Below, one piece after another: positions 35,401 to 43,238 of a stretch of DNA of 64,000 bases. Both the position numbers and the translations under genes were made by a program. The number at the start of each line of letters is the position of its first letter. The stretch's first letter is position 1. Origin of the DNA: Sporichthyaceae bacterium (GTDB lineage Bacteria; Actinomycetota; Actinomycetes; Sporichthyales; Sporichthyaceae); NCBI GenBank assembly GCA_036269075.1, contig DATASX010000087.1:37521-101520 (forward strand), read 5' to 3'. The notes beneath the pieces are model-generated. The model had not been told where the DNA came from and made no database searches. It saw only the letters and a list, made by a program, of their open reading frames with translations.

Positions 35401-36348
35401 GGCCGCCACGGGCTGACACTCACGGAGTCCACCCTCGGCGTGCTGGCCAGCACGGGCGCGGGACCTGCTGGTGACGGTGCGTCAGAAGCCGAGGCGCTGG
35501 GGCTGGACCGCGACGCGGTCGTCCTGCTCGTCGGCGGCGCGCGAGGAATCACCGCCCGGTTCGCCGCGACGCTGGCCGGCGCGGCACGCTGCCACCTCGA
35601 GCTGCTGGGTCGCACCCCACTGCCCGAGGGCCCCGAGGAGCCGGCCACGGCGCAGGCGCACGATCGCAAGGCATTGCGCGCGGTGCTCGCCGGCCGGGGC
35701 GTACCGATGGCGGAGATCGACGCGACCGCCTCCGCGTTGCTCGCCGCCCGTGAGGTGAGCACGACACTTGCGGAACTACGGGCGCTGGGTTCGCCGGTGC
35801 AGTACCGCTCGGTGGACGCCGCTGACCCAACCGCGTTGGCCCAGTCGGTCAAGGAGGTCTACGCCGCTCACGGCCGCCTGGACGGGGTGGTGTTCGCGGC
35901 AGGTGTCGTCGAGGACAAGTTGTTCGCCGAGAAGGACCCGCTTTCGTTCGCACGGGTGTTCGCCACGAAGGCCGACGGCGCGCGCGCCCTGCTCGACGCC
36001 CTGGGCGAACTGCCCGACGGCCCTCGGTTCACCGTCCTGTTCGGCAGCATCGCCGCCGCGCTGGGCAACCGGGGCCAGGCCGACTACGCCGCGGCCAACG
36101 ACGCCCTGGAGTCCCTCGGCGCGCGTTGGGCGCAACGCACCGGATGCCGCGCCCTGACCGTGCACTGGGGCCCGTGGGCGCCCACCGGACCCCATGGCGG
36201 CATGGTGTCCGAGGAGCTCGCCCGGGACTACTCCCGCCGCGGGATCCGGCTGATCGACCCCACCGCGGGCACCCTCGCGCTGCTCCGCGAACTCGCCTGG
36301 GGATCCGAGGCGCTTGCGTCCGTCGTCTACAGCGCCTCGGGCTGGTGA
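29458..36348 (+). CDS. PUFA-synthase-like megasynthase: NMO-NMO(ER)-KS-AT-ACP-KR
   Basis: 2296 residues from ATG 29458 (AGGGG seven bases upstream; a TTG at 29374 is less likely). Order: a degenerate nitronate-monooxygenase-type barrel (about 1-270, GAESGGRVGE), a second intact one (about 290-640, EGAECGGHIG with His430), KS (about 662-1080; Cys860, His995, His1035), AT (about 1230-1530; GHSYGE with Ser1323, His1432), one ACP (LSVDSIKR, Ser1724), and KR (VGGARGIT; Tyr2210, Asn2214). The DSIKR ACP, GGARG KR and PfaD-like enoyl reductase are hallmarks of PUFA/secondary-lipid and heterocyst-glycolipid synthases, but here the reductase is fused in front and only one ACP is present. It extends and processes acyl chains together with the next gene. 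Confidence 0.9.
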   Translation: MRARWGWTDAVIGISPFHRPDAGLAAAVCASGALGVLDLGAGDRPAREALAQLGADARSPYGVRVAPGCAVSPVELRAADCPPSTVLLASGVVAGWEPAQIRDHHRLLIEVIDLAEALDAVTAGAHGLIARGAESGGRVGELSEFVLLQQLLAAPEISVPIWACGGIGPRTAAAAVAAGAAGVVLDSQLALLSESSIPGEVAALVRRMDGSETVVVDGRRILKGRRGKQTIGIELAVGQDGSLAAMFAERWGTTGRALNAVRESISQLAAAAAVPDAAAGWLGPAAPLCEQLRTALPVVQGPMTRVSDQPEFAAAVAASGALPFVALALAGADQTRTLLTQTAAAVGDSPWGVGFLGFAPEDVRSAQLAEVMAVRPTHAIIAGGRPSQARALEEVGITTFLHVPSPGLLQQFLADGARRFVFEGAECGGHIGPRHSFALWETQLAVLEDFLASAKGQERVDVLFAGGIHDERSAALVAALAAPLAPRSAGAGGVAAGCLMGTAYLFTAEAVACGAVQPEFQRQVLRAQETTLLQTAPGHVTRCLPSAFAAEFEALRERLRAEGVADREIWERLERLNIGRLRIASKGLERVGADLVEVAEQEQVNRGMFMAGQVAVLRDSVTTVAELHTAVSTGAAKLLTERALTLRQVIDGESQPTCGPTAPMDIAVVGMACVFPQAPDLAAFWANIVAGRDAVTEVSPQRWDPARYWSADGGAGTTPSKWGGFLSPVPFDALGYGIPPTALGSIEPVQLLSLEVARRALVDAGYDPLGQGDTTAPGRSFDRSRTSVIFGAEAGSDLSGAGVIGALLPAYLGSVPEGIAAQLPVITEDTFPGVLSNVISGRIANRLDLGGSNFTVDAACASSLAALDVACKELLAGTADMALCGGADLHNGINDYLLFASVHALSPTGHSRPFDSSADGIALGEGVACLVLKRLADAERDGDRIYAVVAGVGSASDGRSLGLTAPRPEGQRAALDRAYRGAGISPAAVGLVEAHGTGTVVGDRTELTTLTGLFQDSGAVPEGCTLGSVKSQIGHTKCAAGLAGLIKAALALHTGVKPPTLHLQRPNPAWEAGTSPFAFHTQARPWPTPAAQRVAGVSSFGFGGTNFHAVLRAYDGLRPVHGLDHWPAELFVFRGADPAGATVEVSQLLRLAEDPHSPWRLRDLALTASVRAESGHGPVQVAIVASDVAELVCLLRRATAGEHAPSAGVHLADRDRADGPSDDGASETGRTAFLFPGQGSQRVGMFAELFTAFPFLHRHLQLGPESAQVLFPAAAFTPEAVAEQRARVLDTRIAQPALGMAGLAAADLLAMAGVRPDLLGGHSYGELVALCAAGALAVADLPLLSHERGRVILEAVGESNDPGAMAAVVAEAAEVEAVLKACGLLGRVVLANLNTPRQTVISGATAELTEAMTHLAEAGFSVKQIAVACAFHSPVVARAGALFAEVLATREVRGAELPVFANRTAAPYPDDPAAIRAELVAQLVSPVRFTEQVEAMYAAGARVFVEAGPGSVLTKFVSAVLGDRPHRAISVEGRRDGIAGFLDALAELAVAGVHVDPGRLLRGRDAVDAGRAKAARRAGWTVDGHLVRTADGALLPGALQPARITELPWAANANGHGSTSAVESLIADFVRTGREMIAAQRDVLLAHLGAPLSSVPARLSAPVQTIAVVPQVVAAVAVAPATETLITPDAVLRAVIETIAERTGYPAEMIEPDLDLESDLSVDSIKRTEIVGLLARRLTGGNDDVGLDALSDAELEELSRARTAAAISDWISARLASPSATASVEPVAAEPLAPAEPAITGHAPARLVFARTPLPDIEAGMEGLSGRRFLLLGGDDTVGAVTTLLATHGAEAVSREATHETSPADGPIDGVLFLDPLCGDGPAVLPTYVPALQAVLHESPRLLLAARRVDDTPGGDPGRADGLRGLMRSLSREYPDSVVRLVDLDFPPTDPQYGTAEAIAQVLVAELCADDHEPVVLRGPDGRHGLTLTESTLGVLASTGAGPAGDGASEAEALGLDRDAVVLLVGGARGITARFAATLAGAARCHLELLGRTPLPEGPEEPATAQAHDRKALRAVLAGRGVPMAEIDATASALLAAREVSTTLAELRALGSPVQYRSVDAADPTALAQSVKEVYAAHGRLDGVVFAAGVVEDKLFAEKDPLSFARVFATKADGARALLDALGELPDGPRFTVLFGSIAAALGNRGQADYAAANDALESLGARWAQRTGCRALTVHWGPWAPTGPHGGMVSEELARDYSRRGIRLIDPTAGTLALLRELAWGSEALASVVYSASGW
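31387..31401. repeat. CTGAC-N5-GTCAG palindrome, copy 5
   Basis: Spacer GCTGC. It lies in the linker between the enoyl-reductase and KS domains, read as L-T-L-R-Q. Confidence 0.7.
33123..33136. repeat. TGAC-N5-GTCAG palindrome, copy 6
   Basis: Spacer GGTGC, preceded by A instead of C. It lies in the KS-AT linker, in a different frame from most coding copies (D-D-G-A-S-E). It shares a 15-mer with copy 7. Confidence 0.7.
35472..35485. repeat. TGAC-N5-GTCAG palindrome, copy 7
   Basis: Spacer GGTGC, preceded by G. It lies in the linker before the KR core (G-D-G-A-S-E), identical over TGACGGTGCGTCAGA to copy 6. Confidence 0.7.
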
Positions 36349-39300
36349 TGGAAACTTCGATGGACGGCATCGCGATAGTCGGCATGGCCGTCCTCCTTCC
36401 CGGCGCACCGGACCTGACCACCTACTGGCGCAACCTGACCGACGGCGTCGACTGCATCAGCGACGTCCCGGCGAACCGGTGGGACCCCGACTACTACGAT
36501 CCGGACGCTGCCTCGGGGCCGGGCGTGCCGGACCGGATCTACTGCCGACGCGGCGGATTCGTCGACGAGCAGGCGCAGGTCGAGCCGACCCGGTTCGGGA
36601 TCATGCCCAGCTCGGTGTCGGGAATCGAGCCCGACCAGCTCATCGCATTGCAGGTCGCCGAGGCGGCGATCGACGACGCCGGCGGCGCCGAGCGGTTGCC
36701 CACACGCGACCGCGTCGGGGTGATCCTCGGCCGCGGCGGATACCTGACGCCCGGTCTGGTCCGGCTGGACCAGCGGGTGCGCACCGTGCACCAGGTGCTC
36801 CGTACGCTGGGCGAGCTCGTACCGGATCTGAGTTCCGAGCAACGCAGTGCGCTGCGCGACGCCTTCCTGACCCAGCTGGGTCCGGACCGTCCGGAGTCCG
36901 CGATCGGGCTGGTGCCCAACCTGGCCGCGTCCCGGATCGCGAACCGCCTCGACCTGCGCGGCCCGGCCAGCACGGTGGACGCCGCGTGCGCCTCCTCGCT
37001 GATCGCCGTCGACCAGGCGGTCACGGAGCTGGCCCGCGGGCGCTGTGACGTGATGCTGGCCGGCGGCGTGCACCACTGCCACGACATCACCATGTGGAGC
37101 GTCTTCACCCAGCTGCGTGCCTTGTCGGTGAGCCAGCAGATCCGCCCGTTCCACCGCGACGCCGACGGCATCCTGATCGGCGAGGGAACGGGAATCGTCG
37201 TACTCAAGCGGCTCTCCGACGCGCAGCGCGACGGCGATCGCGTGTATGCGGTGATCCGCGGCACCGGCGTGGCCAGCGACGGCCGCACCGCGGCACTGGC
37301 CAGCCCCGACCCGGGCGGGCAGGCCCGCGCCGTGCGTGCCGCGTGGGCAGCAGCCGGCCTGGACCCCCTGACCCCCGGCTCACTGGGGCTGCTCGAGGCG
37401 CACGGAACCGCGACACCAGCCGGTGACGCCGCCGAACTGACGACCCTTCAGGAAGTCTTCGGTGGGCCGGTCCAGGGTGCGGAACGTGCCGTGCTCGGCT
37501 CGGTCAAGTCGATGATCGGGCACGCGATGCCGGCAGCCGGTGTGGCCGGCCTGGTCAAGGCCGCCCTGGCCGTCCACCACGGCGTCCTGCTGCCCACCCT
37601 GCACTGCGACGTGCCGCACCCTGCCCTGGCCGCAACGCGGTTCCGCACCATCGACACCGCGACGACCTGGGAGTCCGCCGGCCCGCGCCGTGCCGGGGTG
37701 AACGCTTTCGGGTTCGGCGGGATCAACGCCCACGTCGTGCTCGAGCAGGCGCCGACAGGCACCCGCTCCCGACCGACCGAGCAGCGACCCGGGGACCACC
37801 GGCGTGCCCGGGTGTTCGAGCCGGAGCAAGTCCTGCGGCTGGCTGCGCCCTCGCCCGCCGCGCTCGCGGAGTTGCTCGCGGTGCCCGACGCCGAGGTTGT
37901 CACCGCCGGCCTCCGGCTCGACGCGCGCGCGGCACCACCGTGCCGCCTCGCCGTCGTGGACCCCACCGAGAAACGCCTTGCGCTCGCCCGCTGGGCCGTG
38001 GAGCGCGGCACAGCGTGGCGCGGCCGCAGCGACGTCTGGTTCTCCCCGACACCGCTGCTCGGCCCCGACGGTGGCGGCCGCGTCGCCTTCCTGTTCCCGG
38101 GACTGGAGGAGACCTTCGCACCGCACGTGGCCGACGTGGCCGCCCATTTCGCCCTGCCGATGCCGCCCCTGCCCGTTGGGACCGACCTGGTCGGCGACGT
38201 CGGCCGGCACGGGGCCGCCGTGGTCACCGTCGGACACCTGCTCAACGCTGCCCTGCATCGCATGGGCATCGCCCCCGACGCGGTGGCCGGGCACAGTGTC
38301 GGGGAGTGGACGGCGATGGTCGCAGGCGGCGTATTCCCCCCGGACACCACCGAGGTGTTCCTGTCCACCTTCGACCCCGACGCGTTTCGCGTGCCCGGCC
38401 TGTCATTCGGTGCCCTTGGTGCGCGGGCGGAACTGGTGCTCGAGGAACTCGCTGCGCCCGGTGTCTGGTCGGTGCCGGAAAGCCGGGTCGTGCTCTCCCA
38501 CGACAACGCCCCGCAGCAGTCGATCGTGTGCGGCCCGGCGGAGGCGGTCGAGGCATTCATCGTGGCCATGCGCGCTCGCGGAATCCTGGGGACCGTCCTG
38601 CCCTTCCAGTCCGGATTCCACACCCCCATGCTCGAGCCGTACCTCGGTCCGATCCGCGAGGGCGCGGAGCGCTTCGAGATACTTACGCCGACAGTGCCCG
38701 TCTGGTCGGCCACGACGGCCGCGGAGTTCCCCGCCGACGAGGCAGGGGTCCGAGCCCTATTCGTCCGCCACCTCTTGGAGCCGGTTCGGTTCCGACCGCT
38801 CGTGGCGGCGATGTACGACAAGGGATTCCGCGCCTTCGTGCAGCTCGGCGTCGGCCAGGTCACCGCCCTGGTCAGCGACATCCTGCGCGACCGGGACCAC
38901 CTCGCTGTCGCTGCCGGATCAGCACAGCGCGACGGCCTGGCCCAGCTGCGGATCGTCGCCACCGCGATGTGGGTCGAGGGCGCCGATCCGGACCTGGCCT
39001 GCCTGCGCCCAGCCCCCGTGGTTTCCGTCGAGCGGCGGGCGCTCCCGGCCGTCCGGCTGAACCTCGGTGGCCCACTGATCTCGCTGGACCCCGCCGACCT
39101 CGACGTTCTGCGCGCCGCAATCGGTCCGCGATCGGCTCCGTCGGGACGCCCGGACCTGTCCGAGTTCGCCGGCCGCATTCCCGCGCTGGCCGAGTTCGAG
39201 GCCCTGATGCAGGAGACCGAACGGTCCGCCCTGGCGCTGCTCACCGCCGGCCGGGACGCCCTGGCCACCCGGCCGGTGTCGCACCCGCAGCTGACGGGCC

Positions 39301-40934
39301 GTCAGGAACCACTGCCTGCTGCCCCCGCGCGCCGGACCACCGTCCTGCGCGTCTCGGTGGAGGCCATGCCGTACCTGATGGACCACTGCTTCTTCAGCCG
39401 ACGTCCGGGCTGGCCGGACGCGGCGGACGGGTTCCCCGTCGTGCCCGCGACCACGATCGCTGTGCACCTGCTCGAGGCCGCCGGGGCCTCTGCGCCGCAC
39501 AGCGTGCCGGTGGCGCTGCACGACCTGCGATTCGGCGAGTGGGTGCCCGCGATCCCCGCCAAGGACGTGGAGATCAATCTCGAGCCGGAGGCCGACGGCC
39601 GCCTGTCCGCGGCGTTCGGCACCTACGCGCGGGGGGCCGTGGAACTCGCGGCGGCGTACCCGCCCGCGCCCGCCCCGTGGCCGATCGAGCCCGCCTCCGA
39701 GCGCCGCCCGAAGTTCACCGCCGCGGGGATCTACGACCAGCGATGGATGTTCCACGGCCCGGCCTTCCAAGGCGTCACAGAGCTGACGGCGATCGGCGAG
39801 CTGCACATCCGCGGGATCATCACCGCCCCCGAGGCGCCGGGGGCGCTGCTCGACAACGTCGGGCAGGTCCTGGGCTGCTGGGTCTTCGAGACCCAACCGC
39901 ACCGCGCGGTCGTCTTCCCGGTGAGCATGCGCGAGATCCGGTTCCACGGGCTCACTCCGCCGCCCGGAACCGAGGTGGCCTGCCACATCCGAATCGTCGA
40001 GCTGACCGAGAAGACAGTGGCGGCCGACGTCCAGCTGTCCCTGCCGGGGCCCGGGGGCGGGCAGGTCGTCTGGGCGCAGGTGTCGGCCTGGCGCGACCGC
40101 CGGTTCGACTCCGACCCGCTAACCCATGCGGTCTATCGCCGCGTGGAGACGACCGCGCACGGCGCGATCCAGCCCGGGGGGTGGGTGTTGGTGCAGGACC
40201 TCTGGCCCGACCTCGCCACCCGGGACCTCGTGATGCGCGCCTACCTGGGCACAGCCGAGCGGGAGACCTACGACCGGCGGCCGCCCCGCGGGCGCCGGGG
40301 CTGGGTGCTCGGTCGGCTGGCCGCCAAGGACGCGGTGCGCCACCTGCTCTGGGCCGACGGCGCCGGCGCGGTGTGGCCGGCCGAGATCGCTGTGGGTAAC
40401 GACGAGCACGGAAAGCCCTGGGTGCAAGGGATGCACGGCCGGGTGCTCCCCCGCCTCGAGGTTTCCATCGCGCACTGCGCCGAGGCCGCCGTTGCCGTCG
40501 TTCGTCCGGGACAGGGCTGGGGCGTGGGCATCGATGTCGAGGAGGTCTGCCCGCGCCCGACGGACACGGTCGAATTCGCACTGTGCCCCGCGGAGCGCGA
40601 ACTGCTGGCGACCTGCGTCGCGGCCGGGGATTCACCCGAACTCTGGTTCACCCGCTTCTGGACGGCGAAGGAGGCGGTTGCCAAAGCGCACGGAACGGGG
40701 CTTCAGGGCCGTCCACGGGACTTCGCCGTCGTCTCGGCGGCCGAGCGCGAGATCTGGGTCGCGCTTTCTGACGATCAGTCAGGCAAGCGTCTGAACCATC
40801 GGGTTGATTTGCACCGCCTCACCAACCGGCCCGGGCTGCCCCCACGCGACTATGTCGTGGCTCTGGCTGCCGAAGCACCCACGACAGCGGAAATCGAGTA
40901 CCGCCACCACCGCGAGAGGATGGCCACAGCATGA
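36348..40934 (+). CDS. PUFA/Hgl-like megasynthase: KS-AT-DH-PPTase
   Basis: 1528 residues; the ATG overlaps the previous stop by one base. KS (about 3-430; Cys214, His352, His392), an AT (about 575-880; GHSVGE with Ser650, FHTP with His758), a double hot-dog dehydratase (about 1005-1290; MDHCFF with His1013 and a LLDNVGQVLG aspartate motif), and a C-terminal Sfp-type phosphopantetheinyl transferase (GIDVEEV with Asp1396, FWTAKEAV with Lys1441 and Glu1442). The built-in transferase can prime the ACPs of the system. It lacks its own ACP and KR, so it must work in trans with the previous gene and the free ACP downstream. The fused transferase parallels PfaE of PUFA systems, which is usually a separate gene. 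Confidence 0.9.
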   Translation: METSMDGIAIVGMAVLLPGAPDLTTYWRNLTDGVDCISDVPANRWDPDYYDPDAASGPGVPDRIYCRRGGFVDEQAQVEPTRFGIMPSSVSGIEPDQLIALQVAEAAIDDAGGAERLPTRDRVGVILGRGGYLTPGLVRLDQRVRTVHQVLRTLGELVPDLSSEQRSALRDAFLTQLGPDRPESAIGLVPNLAASRIANRLDLRGPASTVDAACASSLIAVDQAVTELARGRCDVMLAGGVHHCHDITMWSVFTQLRALSVSQQIRPFHRDADGILIGEGTGIVVLKRLSDAQRDGDRVYAVIRGTGVASDGRTAALASPDPGGQARAVRAAWAAAGLDPLTPGSLGLLEAHGTATPAGDAAELTTLQEVFGGPVQGAERAVLGSVKSMIGHAMPAAGVAGLVKAALAVHHGVLLPTLHCDVPHPALAATRFRTIDTATTWESAGPRRAGVNAFGFGGINAHVVLEQAPTGTRSRPTEQRPGDHRRARVFEPEQVLRLAAPSPAALAELLAVPDAEVVTAGLRLDARAAPPCRLAVVDPTEKRLALARWAVERGTAWRGRSDVWFSPTPLLGPDGGGRVAFLFPGLEETFAPHVADVAAHFALPMPPLPVGTDLVGDVGRHGAAVVTVGHLLNAALHRMGIAPDAVAGHSVGEWTAMVAGGVFPPDTTEVFLSTFDPDAFRVPGLSFGALGARAELVLEELAAPGVWSVPESRVVLSHDNAPQQSIVCGPAEAVEAFIVAMRARGILGTVLPFQSGFHTPMLEPYLGPIREGAERFEILTPTVPVWSATTAAEFPADEAGVRALFVRHLLEPVRFRPLVAAMYDKGFRAFVQLGVGQVTALVSDILRDRDHLAVAAGSAQRDGLAQLRIVATAMWVEGADPDLACLRPAPVVSVERRALPAVRLNLGGPLISLDPADLDVLRAAIGPRSAPSGRPDLSEFAGRIPALAEFEALMQETERSALALLTAGRDALATRPVSHPQLTGRQEPLPAAPARRTTVLRVSVEAMPYLMDHCFFSRRPGWPDAADGFPVVPATTIAVHLLEAAGASAPHSVPVALHDLRFGEWVPAIPAKDVEINLEPEADGRLSAAFGTYARGAVELAAAYPPAPAPWPIEPASERRPKFTAAGIYDQRWMFHGPAFQGVTELTAIGELHIRGIITAPEAPGALLDNVGQVLGCWVFETQPHRAVVFPVSMREIRFHGLTPPPGTEVACHIRIVELTEKTVAADVQLSLPGPGGGQVVWAQVSAWRDRRFDSDPLTHAVYRRVETTAHGAIQPGGWVLVQDLWPDLATRDLVMRAYLGTAERETYDRRPPRGRRGWVLGRLAAKDAVRHLLWADGAGAVWPAEIAVGNDEHGKPWVQGMHGRVLPRLEVSIAHCAEAAVAVVRPGQGWGVGIDVEEVCPRPTDTVEFALCPAERELLATCVAAGDSPELWFTRFWTAKEAVAKAHGTGLQGRPRDFAVVSAAEREIWVALSDDQSGKRLNHRVDLHRLTNRPGLPPRDYVVALAAEAPTTAEIEYRHHRERMATA
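39291..39305. repeat. CTGAC-N5-GTCAG palindrome, copy 8
   Basis: Spacer GGGCC. It lies in the linker between AT and DH domains, read as L-T-G-R-Q. Confidence 0.7.
40768..40782. repeat. CTGAC-N5-GTCAG palindrome, copy 9
   Basis: Spacer GATCA. It lies near the end of the phosphopantetheinyl transferase domain, read as S-D-D-Q-S. Confidence 0.7.
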
Positions 40935-41239
40935 CCCCTCACCCCACCAGCGACCGGGTCCTCGTCGAGATCTCGGAGATGCTCTCGCAGATACTCGCCG
41001 ACCTCGGTCCGTTCCAGGTCGAGATCACCAGGGACACGTTGTTCCTCGACGACCTCGAATTGGAGAGCATCGACCTGGTCAGTCTCGCGGTGATGCTGCA
41101 CGACCGATGGGGTGAGCAGATCAACCTGGCCGAGTTCGTCGCGGGCAAGAAACTCCCCGAGCTCATGGCCCTGACGGTGGGTCAGTTGGCCGACCACGTC
41201 ACCGATCACCTGGCGCCGGCGGAGGCGATCCTTCGATGA
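40931..41239 (+). CDS. Stand-alone acyl carrier protein
   Basis: 102 residues, start overlapping the previous stop (ATGA). An acidic four-helix carrier with the phosphopantetheine serine in LELESIDLVSLA (Ser46). It probably holds the finished or growing acyl chain and presents it to the hydrolase or to the acyltransferase at 43235. It would be activated by the transferase fused to the preceding megasynthase. The overlaps on both sides indicate translational coupling. Confidence 0.9.
   Translation: MTPHPTSDRVLVEISEMLSQILADLGPFQVEITRDTLFLDDLELESIDLVSLAVMLHDRWGEQINLAEFVAGKKLPELMALTVGQLADHVTDHLAPAEAILR
41171..41185. repeat. CTGAC-N5-GTCAG palindrome, copy 10
   Basis: Spacer GGTGG. It lies in the 3' part of the ACP gene, read as L-T-V-G-Q. 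Confidence 0.7.
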
Positions 41240-42057
41240 CATTCCATGAGATCAACGAGGTGCGTTTCCACGTGGAGCGCATGCGCCCGCACGAGGGTCC
41301 ACCGGTGGTGCTCGTGCACGGCCTGCCCGCGGACAGCTTGGCGAGCTACTACTTCACGATCGCTCCAGTGTTGGCCCAAGCGGGCCTCGACGTCGTGATG
41401 TACGACCAGCGCGGCCACGGACGCTCCAGCCGGCCGACGTCGGGCTACCAGCTCGAACGATTCATCGACGACCTCGAAGCACTGCTCGACGAACTCGGTG
41501 TCGCCGGCCCCGTCCACCTGGTCGGCAACTGCTTCGGCGGGGCAGTCGTGTTCGGCCTGGCCGCGCGGCGCCCGGAGCGGGTTGCCAGCATCTTCGCGAT
41601 CGAATCCGAACCGGCGACTTCGGACTGGATGGTCAAGATGGTCGCCAACCTGACGCGCGGCAGGACGGAGTTGGTGCTCGAGGAGAGCATCGCGGAGATC
41701 TCCGCCACCTACGGCCCCCACATGGCACGGCTGGCCCGCACAGCGGCCCGGTTCCTGACCACCACCTCGCTGGCCGACGACATCCCGGCCAGCGGCGAGA
41801 TCCTCGCACCGGAGGACTTCGGTCGCATCCAGTGCCCGGTGTTCGCTGTCTACGGCGCGAATTCCGAGATGGTCGGCCTGGCCGCCGAGATGGAGAAGGC
41901 GCTGCCCGACTGCCGCAGCGCCATCGTCCCGGATCAGGAACACTTCGTGCTGGCCGAGGCGCCGGAACAGATCTGCGCGCTCATCCTGGACTGGTTGGCC
42001 GAGCAAGGCGTCGCGGTCTCGCCGACGGCCCACGCCGCAGACCGGCGGGCCTCATGA
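41236..42057 (+). CDS. Alpha/beta hydrolase with cysteine at the nucleophile position (thioesterase-like)
   Basis: 273 residues, overlapping the ACP gene by four bases. Canonical alpha/beta hydrolase layout: VVLVHGLPADS (oxyanion loop), YDQRGHGRSSRP, nucleophile elbow GNCFGG with Cys99 where serine is usual, and a late histidine in QEHFVLAEAP (His236). The acid residue is not obvious. Next to an ACP and megasynthases the natural reading is a chain-releasing or editing thioesterase; cysteine thioesterases are known in some polyketide and beta-lactone pathways. No signal peptide or membrane segment is seen, so it should act in the cytosol on an ACP-bound chain. Confidence 0.87.
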   Translation: MTFHEINEVRFHVERMRPHEGPPVVLVHGLPADSLASYYFTIAPVLAQAGLDVVMYDQRGHGRSSRPTSGYQLERFIDDLEALLDELGVAGPVHLVGNCFGGAVVFGLAARRPERVASIFAIESEPATSDWMVKMVANLTRGRTELVLEESIAEISATYGPHMARLARTAARFLTTTSLADDIPASGEILAPEDFGRIQCPVFAVYGANSEMVGLAAEMEKALPDCRSAIVPDQEHFVLAEAPEQICALILDWLAEQGVAVSPTAHAADRRAS

Positions 42058-43238
42058 GTCGGTTCCTGACCGTGGTGCCGCCCCTGGTCGGGCACATCAA
42101 CCCCACCCTCGGAGTAGCCGCGGAGCTGGTCGCGCGCGGGCACACGGTCGCCTGGGCCGGCATGCCGGAGATCGTCGAGCGGCTCGCAGGCCCGAGGGCC
42201 CGGGTCTTCGACTGCGCGGTGCCCCGCGACTCCTCCGGTGAGCTGCTCCAGCGCCCGGCGGGCCAGCGCGGTCTTGCCGCTTTCCAGTTCCTCTGGCAGG
42301 AGTTCCTGATCCCCCTGGGCGAGATGATGACGCCAGGCGTCCTCGCCGCGGTCGAGCAGTTCCAACCCGACGTCCTGATCGTCGATCAGCAGACCGTGGC
42401 GGGCGCCCTGGTGGCCGAGCGGCTCGGTCTGCCGTGGGTGACCTCGGCGACCACGTCGGCGGAGTTCACCGGCCCGCTGGACAGTGTGCCGCTCCTCGAC
42501 GCCTGGGTGACCGAACTCTTCGCCGAACTGCGGACCCGGACCGGCGCCGCCGCCGACGGCGTGGACCCGAGGTTCTCCCCGCACCTCATCATCGCGTTCA
42601 CCTCGCCGGAGCTCGCCGGTTCGCCACGGGTGCAGTGCGGGCCGATCCGCTTCGTGGGCCCGTCGATCGAAGCCAGGCCCACGCTCGGCGGCTTTCCCTG
42701 GCAATGGCGCGATCGCAATCGCAAGCTCGCGCTGGTCAGCCTCGGCACAGCCAACCCGGGCGCCGGGTCAAGGTTCCTGACCACTGCTCTGGAGGCATTG
42801 TCCGAGCGCTCGGCACGGCTGCAAGGCGTGATCGTCGACCCCAGCCGCCTCCTCGGGCGCCGGCCTGCCACCGCCGACGTGCTGGTGCTGCCGGCCGTCC
42901 CGCAGCTCGAGCTCATGCCCTACTGCTCGGCGGTCGTCTGCCACGCGGGGCACAACACCGTCTGCGAGGCGCTCCGCTACGGCGTGCCCCTGGTGGTGGC
43001 GCCGATGTGCGACGACCAGCCGGTAATCGCGAACCAGGTGGTAACCGCGGGCGCCGGCGTCCGGGTGCCGTTCGGGCGCATCACCAGCGAGCGCCTCGGA
43101 CAGGCCCTGGACCGTGTCCTGGACGACCCGCTCCACCGCAAGTGCGCCCAGCACGTCGGGGAGTCCTTCCAGGCAGCAGGTGGTGCCGTCGCGGCCGCGC
43201 GGTACATCGAGGCCATGGCATTGGTAGCGGTGGCATGA
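42054..43238 (+). CDS. GT1-family glycosyltransferase (MGT type)
   Basis: 394 residues from ATG 42054 (ATGA overlap with the hydrolase); a longer upstream frame overlaps the hydrolase and is rejected. N-terminal acceptor domain starts FLTVVPPLVGHINPTLGVAAEL; the C-terminal nucleotide-sugar site has VVCHAGHNTVCEALRYGVPLV and MCDDQPVIANQV, the macrolide/UGT-type signature. It transfers a sugar from a nucleotide-sugar donor to a small lipophilic acceptor. Here the acceptor is probably the hydroxylated chain made by the megasynthases (inference). A second GT1 enzyme closes the cluster. Confidence 0.9.
   Translation: MSRFLTVVPPLVGHINPTLGVAAELVARGHTVAWAGMPEIVERLAGPRARVFDCAVPRDSSGELLQRPAGQRGLAAFQFLWQEFLIPLGEMMTPGVLAAVEQFQPDVLIVDQQTVAGALVAERLGLPWVTSATTSAEFTGPLDSVPLLDAWVTELFAELRTRTGAAADGVDPRFSPHLIIAFTSPELAGSPRVQCGPIRFVGPSIEARPTLGGFPWQWRDRNRKLALVSLGTANPGAGSRFLTTALEALSERSARLQGVIVDPSRLLGRRPATADVLVLPAVPQLELMPYCSAVVCHAGHNTVCEALRYGVPLVVAPMCDDQPVIANQVVTAGAGVRVPFGRITSERLGQALDRVLDDPLHRKCAQHVGESFQAAGGAVAAARYIEAMALVAVA

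Noticed and set aside
36348..40934. Second carbonyl domain read as a chain-length factor
   Set aside because: The region after the KS has an intact AT elbow GHSVGE and FHTP histidine, not a KS-like fold with a missing cysteine.
41832..42053. Upstream extension of the first glycosyltransferase
   Set aside because: It overlaps the hydrolase gene completely and lacks family features; the ATGA junction at 42054 is the natural start.
42434..43234. Upstream extension of the WS/DGAT gene
   Set aside because: It is a shadow of the glycosyltransferase frame rich in Arg, Gly and Pro; the ATG at 43235 gives a clean membrane-domain start.
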